DNA from: Candidatus Thiomargarita nelsonii
Lineage (GTDB): Bacteria; Pseudomonadota; Gammaproteobacteria; Beggiatoales; Beggiatoaceae
DNA: 54,751 bases
Direction of reading: 5' to 3'
NCBI GenBank assembly: GCA_000785145.2
Contig: JSZA02000030.1
Span: forward strand, 1 to 54,751
Made by a program: the position numbers and the translations under genes
The notes under the pieces: generated by a model
Told to the model about the DNA's origin: nothing
Seen by the model: only the letters and a program-made list of their open reading frames with translations
Database searches by the model: none
In this document: piece after piece, positions 50,734 through 54,751 of the stretch
How positions within the stretch are numbered: position 1 is the stretch's first letter
Layout of the letters: every line of letters begins with the position of its first letter

Positions 50734-51374
50734 TGTATTCATATCAAAGAGAATTTTTTGAATTGGCCCTTGATAAAAATGTGTTACGTTTTGGCAATTT
50801 CACATTGAAATCAGGGCGGCAGAGCCCATATTTTTTTAACGCCGGTTTATTTAATACGGCGCGTAGTTTAGCCCAATTGGGACGCTTTTACGCGGCTGCC
50901 ATACAACAGTCTGGGATAGCGTTTGATATGTTGTTTGGTCCCGCCTACAAAGGCATTCCGCTTGTGACAGCGACAGCCATTGCATTATCTGATCAACGCG
51001 ATGTGCCCTATTGTTTCAATCGCAAGGAAATTAAAGATCATGGAGAAGGGGGCGCCATTGTTGGTAGTACACTAGCCGGGCGCGTTTTATTAATTGATGA
51101 CGTGATCAGCGCCGGGACAGCGATACGTGAAGCGGTGCAACTGATTGAGGCGGCGGGGGCACAATTGGCTGGCGTAGTGATTGCGCTCAATCGTCAAGAA
51201 CGTGGACAAACAGCATTGTCAGCTGTTCAGGAAATTGAACAAAGCTATGGCATACAGGTGGTCAGTATTATTGATTTAGATATTTTAATCACTTATCTTG
51301 GACTTAAGCCTGAACAAGCGGATACCTTGGAGGCTATTCAGGCTTATCGTCATAAATATGGGACTTCAGGATAA
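50733..51374 (+). CDS. pyrE: Orotate phosphoribosyltransferase
   Basis: The 213-residue enzyme makes OMP from orotate and PRPP in pyrimidine synthesis. It has [43 protein letters not shown], the catalytic loop [15 protein letters not shown], and the PRPP site [17 protein letters not shown]. Length is as usual. Its ATG overlaps the stop of the V-ATPase D gene by one base (TAATG), an unusual pairing with the rotor subunit. Confidence 0.97.
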   Translation: MYSYQREFFELALDKNVLRFGNFTLKSGRQSPYFFNAGLFNTARSLAQLGRFYAAAIQQSGIAFDMLFGPAYKGIPLVTATAIALSDQRDVPYCFNRKEIKDHGEGGAIVGSTLAGRVLLIDDVISAGTAIREAVQLIEAAGAQLAGVVIALNRQERGQTALSAVQEIEQSYGIQVVSIIDLDILITYLGLKPEQADTLEAIQAYRHKYGTSG

Positions 51375-51416
51375 TTCGACGCTCCGCGTCGAGGCAGGCA
51401 TTCCTTTGCCTCGCGT

Positions 51417-51519
51417 CAATGCCATTAAGTTAAGGGCAACCACAAGGGATTGCCCCTACATGATCGCCAGTTTTCGTAGGGGCAATCCTTTATGGTTGCC
51501 CCTTAACTTAATGGCAGTG
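51417..51519. mobile_element. Miniature inverted-repeat element, CAATGCC family, copy 5
   Basis: The ends are CAATGCCATTAAGTTAAG and CTTAACTTAATGGCAGTG (one change). Inside is the GGGCAACCAC/ATTGCCCC hairpin pair like copy 4. The left flank TTGCCTCGCGT equals that of copy 3, within the CTCGCGT repeat. The right flank ACGCAGGGCGT is only partly similar, so the target duplication is not clear. Confidence 0.85.
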
Positions 51520-51587
51520 ACGCAGGGCGTGGGAACGAGAAACAAATCAGAGAACGGGGAGAAAGACTATTTTAGGAATATTAAACT

Positions 51588-52142
51588 ATGAATCTCAAAC
51601 GCAGCAAACGATTGGTTTTAATCATGCTATGTAGCTTAGCTTGGCTACCAGCGTGCGATAATGCTCCGCCAGTGTTAGCGAATATCGAAAGTGAGGCGTT
51701 GTCCTATACTGAAGACGATGCGGCGACTGAGATAACGACAACTATCACTGTCAGCGATACGGATGATCGCAAGCTCAGTGCTGCCAGCATTCAGATCAGC
51801 AACAATTATCAAAAGAGTGAAGACAAGTTAGATTATAATGGTAGCCCGCCGACGGGTATCACTGTTAATAGGAATAATGATACACTGACTTTGATCGGTT
51901 CAGGCAAGTTGAGTGATTATCAAAGCGCATTGCGAGCGATCACTTATCGCAATACCAACACGACTGCACCAAAAACATCCACACGCACGGTAACAATTAC
52001 GGTGAGTGATGGGAAAAATGATAGTGAGTCGGTAAATCGTGATATTATAGTTAAGGATGTTAATGATGCCCCTATTTTGGATGACACCAAGGATGCTCTC
52101 AAGCTTGAGCCGGTGTCTGAAGACGCAGAGGTACCATTTTAG
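51588..52142 (+). CDS. Cadherin-like repeat lipoprotein, truncated N-terminal part of an adhesin
   Basis: The 184-residue protein has a lipoprotein signal (LAWLPAC) and an extracellular Ig/cadherin-like repeat: ESEALSYTEDDAATEITTTITVSDTDDRKL, TVTITVSDGKNDSESVNRDIIVKDVNDAPIL. It ends KLEPVSEDAEVPF at a TAG that is the first base of an inserted stretch containing the AGTCC palindrome. The normal continuation (GTLISDIVALSGNVTDVD) is found 115 bp on, in the next frame. So this is the first half of a split adhesin. Confidence 0.8.
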   Translation: MNLKRSKRLVLIMLCSLAWLPACDNAPPVLANIESEALSYTEDDAATEITTTITVSDTDDRKLSAASIQISNNYQKSEDKLDYNGSPPTGITVNRNNDTLTLIGSGKLSDYQSALRAITYRNTNTTAPKTSTRTVTITVSDGKNDSESVNRDIIVKDVNDAPILDDTKDALKLEPVSEDAEVPF

Positions 52143-52247
52143 ACTTGTCCAAAGCTAAAGCTTTGGACTCCAAAACAATGGATATTTTTATGAAATTTAT
52201 TAAGCGATTGATTTTAATTTTGTTCTTGAGTTTAGCCATGCTGGCTG
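52143..52247. repeat. Split point: AGTCC palindrome plus a new signal-peptide start
   Basis: The stretch between the adhesin halves carries AGTCC-family palindrome (52147-52172), then ATG at 52178 and 52190, and codes a fresh signal peptide. It is not derived from the adhesin. It turns one gene into two secreted ones. Confidence 0.7.
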
Positions 52248-53254
52248 CGAATGCCCAGGGGACTTTAATTAGCGATATTGTGGCATTGAGCGGTAATGTG
52301 ACAGATGTCGATAACAACGCTGTAACGGGTTTGGCTTTGACGGCTGTAGATGCGACTAATGGTACTTGGTACTACACAATGGATGGTTCGACTTGGATGG
52401 CAGTCGGTAGTGTGGCTGAGAATGAGGCTTTGTTATTGGCAGCGGATGCCGAGACACGGCTCTATTTTCAGCCAAATCCTAATTTCAATGGCACTGTGAC
52501 CGATGCCATTCGTTTTCGTGCTTGGGATCAAAGCAGTGGTACAGCAGGCAGCAAGGCGGATACTAGCACCAATGGTGATACGACAGCGTTTAGTTCTGAA
52601 ATTGGGAGCGCCAGCATTATTGTCATAGCGGTCAATGATGCACCCGTCGCCGAGGCACTCGCGGTGACGATTGATGAAGACATGCTGGTTACTGAGACGC
52701 TTTCAGCGACTGATATAGAGGATGATTCATTGAGCTATAGCCTCGTCAGCGAGGCGAGCAATGGCATTGCCGTTATAAGCGAGACTGGCACATTGACTTA
52801 TACCCCCAATGCTGATTTTAATGGGACGGATAGTTTCACCTACCAAGTCAATGATGGGACGGAGGATTCCAATATTGCAACCGTGACGGTGACTGTGACT
52901 GCGGTTAACGATACGCCTTTGATATCAGGTACGCCGGCAACGAGCGTGGATGAGGATAGTGCCTATAGCTTTATCCCGACGGCGAGCGATATAGAGGATG
53001 ATAATTTAACATTCTCCATCAGCAACCAACCAAGTTGGGCCAATTTTAATAGCGATACGGGAGAACTCTCCGGCACGCCCACGAATAGCGATGTGGGTAT
53101 CACTGACAACATAGTTATCAGTGTCAGTGACGGTTCCCTGAGTGCGGATTTGGCTGCTTTTAGCCTCACGGTTGATAACATCAATGATGCACCAGTTCTC
53201 GATACGAATGAGATCAACCTTGACGATCTGCTAGAAGATGCGGGTGCTCCATAG
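52190..53254 (+). CDS. Cadherin/Ig-like repeat protein, C-terminal part of a split adhesin
   Basis: The 354-residue protein begins with the signal MKFIKRLILILFLSLAMLAA, then resumes the adhesin at GTLISDIVALSGNVTDVDNN. It has three or four repeats typical of tandem-95 and Ig-like VCBS proteins: VNDAPVAEALAVTIDEDMLV, GTDSFTYQVNDGTED, VDEDSAYSFIPTASDIEDDNLTFSI. It ends INDAPVLDTNEINLDDLLEDAGAP at a TAG, the same phase as the first half (SEDAEVPF). So a further part may be missing here as well. Surface adhesion is inferred. Confidence 0.8.
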   Translation: MKFIKRLILILFLSLAMLAANAQGTLISDIVALSGNVTDVDNNAVTGLALTAVDATNGTWYYTMDGSTWMAVGSVAENEALLLAADAETRLYFQPNPNFNGTVTDAIRFRAWDQSSGTAGSKADTSTNGDTTAFSSEIGSASIIVIAVNDAPVAEALAVTIDEDMLVTETLSATDIEDDSLSYSLVSEASNGIAVISETGTLTYTPNADFNGTDSFTYQVNDGTEDSNIATVTVTVTAVNDTPLISGTPATSVDEDSAYSFIPTASDIEDDNLTFSISNQPSWANFNSDTGELSGTPTNSDVGITDNIVISVSDGSLSADLAAFSLTVDNINDAPVLDTNEINLDDLLEDAGAP

Positions 53255-53260
53255 GCAAAG

Positions 53261-53289
53261 ACCTCTGATGTTTTGAAAACCTCAGAGGT
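53261..53289. repeat. ACCTCTGA/TCAGAGGT dyad
   Basis: Arms ACCTCTGA and TCAGAGGT surround GTTTTGAAAAC, itself palindromic. It lies just after the adhesin stop. There is no T-tract, so it is probably a repeat rather than a simple terminator. Confidence 0.65.
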
Positions 53290-53309
53290 ATCAACCAGAG
53301 AATATAAAA

Positions 53310-53879
53310 ATGAGTGTCAGTTTTTTCACCTATTGTATTGATTGTTCAGTCAATGCCCCTGAAATTGGCGATGCAGGCATGATGGGCGCCCCATCTTTGG
53401 AAATCGTATCGGACAGTTTTTATACTTTTGGTTGGATTTATGATGGACTCAAAGCGATCAGTCTATTGCCCTATTCTATAGAAAGTTACAAAAGCTTTTT
53501 AGAAACACATCAAGGGCATAAAATTCACATGGATGATGAGCAATTGCCAGAATTAAATTATGAAAAATTAGAGCATTTTGAGTTGGATACTCAGGGATTT
53601 ATTGAAGGATATTATGAAATGGTTTCTGTTGAAACGGGGGCACTTTTTCGCACAAGCTATGATTGGGAATCTTATAGAAACTTTGAAGAGAGAGAATTGA
53701 GTCAGGCAGAAATCAATAAATTTCAACAACGGATAATTCCAAATTGTTTTGAGAGTATCTACAGAGGACCACCCTGTCTTGATCCTTATGAAGATTTAGG
53801 TAGATTGATAGACTTTGTTAAGGAGAATGCTAAGCATACCTTAAAGGTTAGACTAGCAGCCTGTCGGAGAAAACCCTAA
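53310..53879 (+). CDS. Hypothetical protein
   Basis: The 189-residue protein is acidic and soluble (ELNYEKLEHFELDTQGFIEGYYEMVSVE, FQQRIIPNCFESIY). It has no signal peptide and no recognised domain. The start lies 20 bp after a dyad and has no strong site. The end (KENAKHTLKVRLAACRRKP) looks shifted in frame. It lies between the split adhesin and a cotransporter pseudogene. I cannot assign a function. Confidence 0.45.
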   Translation: MSVSFFTYCIDCSVNAPEIGDAGMMGAPSLEIVSDSFYTFGWIYDGLKAISLLPYSIESYKSFLETHQGHKIHMDDEQLPELNYEKLEHFELDTQGFIEGYYEMVSVETGALFRTSYDWESYRNFEERELSQAEINKFQQRIIPNCFESIYRGPPCLDPYEDLGRLIDFVKENAKHTLKVRLAACRRKP

Positions 53880-53985
53880 CCGAGTGTTCCCATGCAGTCT
53901 GGATATTTGCGGTTATTCTCCTCACTTTTGACTTTAAAACAGCGAAATCCGAATCATCCGCAAAATCCGTGATTCAAGGTTTTAA

Positions 53986-54597
53986 ATGTTATCAAAGTAT
54001 TCTCATTTCAGTTTACCCTTATCAGCAGCACTGTTCATAACCTTGATTGGAGTAGCGTTTGCGGCAGATGCCTCAACCGGTTTGCCTTGGGGCGAGATGC
54101 TAATGGGCTTATTTGGTGGACTGGCTTTTATACGGTTTGGAGCGCCTGGTTGTGGCACTGAAAGCCGTGGCGGGCAAAGGACTACGCAATATACTCGCAG
54201 GGCTCACTGGTAATCGTTATTTAGGCGCCTTAACTGGTGCGCTAGTGACGGCGGTGATTCAATCCTCTTCTGTCACCACCGTGCTCGTCGTCGGTTTTGT
54301 TTCCACCCAATTGATGTCGTTGACACAAGCGATAGGCGTGATCATAGGCGCAAATCGTCGCTTTCAAAATCACCCAATATGCCTTATTGATGATCGCTAT
54401 CGGATTTGCCATAGAATTTTTGACGAGGCGCGAAACCTTGCGCCATTATGGTCAAATCTTGATGAGTTTAGGACTGGTCTTTTTCGGCATGTCGCTGACC
54501 TTTGCAAAGCTATCAACCTTTTTTAGGACTGATGGCAGAAATGGCTAATCCGCTCACTGGAATTGCAGTGGCAGCCCTGGCACTGGGGTCGTTGAAT
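53986..54597 (+). pseudogene. Na/Pi cotransporter (PNaS family), frameshifted and truncated
   Basis: The first frame gives a signal-like helix and EMLMGLFGGLAFI, then goes out of frame. Another frame continues YGLERLVVALKAVAGKGLRNILAGLTGNRYLGALTGALVTAVIQSSSVTTVLVVGFVS, a clear PNaS motif (QSSSVTT). After GVIIGAN a second frame change leads to QYALLMIAIGFAIEFLTRR and LVFFGMSL. The GTTVTAQIVA-type segment is deleted. The remnant ends MAEMANPLTGIAVAALALG at the CAATGCC element. Confidence 0.88.
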
Positions 54598-54751
54598 CAA
54601 TGCCATTAAGTTAAGGTTTTTTTGTAGGGTGGGCTGTAGGGGCAATCCCTTGTGGTTGCCCGCGCAACATCGTTATGGGACGCCCAACCCACCATTGTTA
54701 TAAATTTCAACGAGTTGGTGGGTAGCGAAGCTCTACCCACCCTACAAAAAA
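54598..54751. mobile_element. Miniature inverted-repeat element, CAATGCC family, copy 6 (runs off window)
   Basis: Starts CAATGCCATTAAGTTAAGG directly after the cotransporter remnant. Inside are GTAGGGTGGGC... CCCACCCTAC arms and a nested GGGGCAATCCC hairpin. The right end and target duplication are outside the window. Confidence 0.85.

Noticed and set aside
53261..53289. Rho-independent terminator after the adhesin
   Set aside because: The dyad lacks a following T-run and has an AT-rich nested core, so I list it as a repeat.

Overview
The window looks like a chromosomal segment of a sulfur-oxidising gammaproteobacterium, most plausibly of the Beggiatoa/Thioploca/Thiomargarita type (Thiotrichales). 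This is inferred from gene content and texture, not from a marker gene. The signs are a DsrC-like sulfur-relay protein, cytochrome bd with CydX and CydP, a bacterial V-type ATPase, caspase-like and CHAT peptidases, and very many short palindromic repeats interleaved with decayed genes. No rRNA, tRNA, CRISPR array, prophage or complete transposase gene was seen.

Layout. 0-2.4 kb: a tandemly duplicated PD-(D/E)XK nuclease-like gene and an Uma2 nuclease fragment. 2.6-5.5 kb: a TPR-OmpA gene split by a miniature inverted-repeat element, and a caspase-LRR protein. 5.6-9.6 kb: a partial copy of a 26-kb gene, a NifX-like protein, cytochrome c', and a complete IscB nuclease with a candidate omega-RNA. 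9.65-18.6 kb, minus strand: a heavy-metal/manganese exporter, class I aldolase, a DUF89 protein, a Cys-rich protein, a 5'-truncated second IscB joined to a truncated DsrC-like gene, a GFA protein, then a tightly overlapping GC-rich operon (two NifX-like proteins, two ferredoxin-containing Mrp/MinD ATPases, an MBL-fold hydrolase). 18.7-23.4 kb: cydP-cydA-cydB-cydX with a consensus sigma-54 promoter, and a divergent PAS/AAA+ sigma-54 activator. 23.4-26 kb: repeats and a CHAT pseudogene. 26-31 kb: a DEDDh exonuclease-ATPase fusion and V-ATPase subunits A and E. 31-34 kb: a split relative of the left-edge nuclease, and a pirin/isochorismatase/HxlR cassette between 133-bp direct repeats. 34-38 kb: a decayed exosortase and its VIT/VWA PEP-CTERM target, and other pseudogenes. 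38.4-44 kb: secreted proteins sharing one leader but with unrelated bodies, mixed with BrnTA, a nucleotidyltransferase pair and HigBA. 44-49.6 kb: a caspase lipoprotein, an SbcD-like exonuclease and three lipoproteins. 49.6-54.7 kb: a 129-bp tandem triplication, V-ATPase subunit D and pyrE, a split adhesin, and a Na/Pi cotransporter pseudogene cut by another miniature element.

How it fits together. The energy genes (bd oxidase, V-ATPase, redox ATPase/NifX operon) sit in an actively rearranging genome. A miniature element family with the 18-bp terminal repeat CAATGCCATTAAGTTAAG makes 11-bp target duplications (three intact cases seen), and several other palindrome families mark gene ends, splits and breakpoints. 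The items I would follow up first are the IscB/omega-RNA locus, the DEDDh exonuclease-ATPase protein with its scattered partial copies, the shared-leader secreted family, the sigma-54 control of cyd, and the miniature element family.
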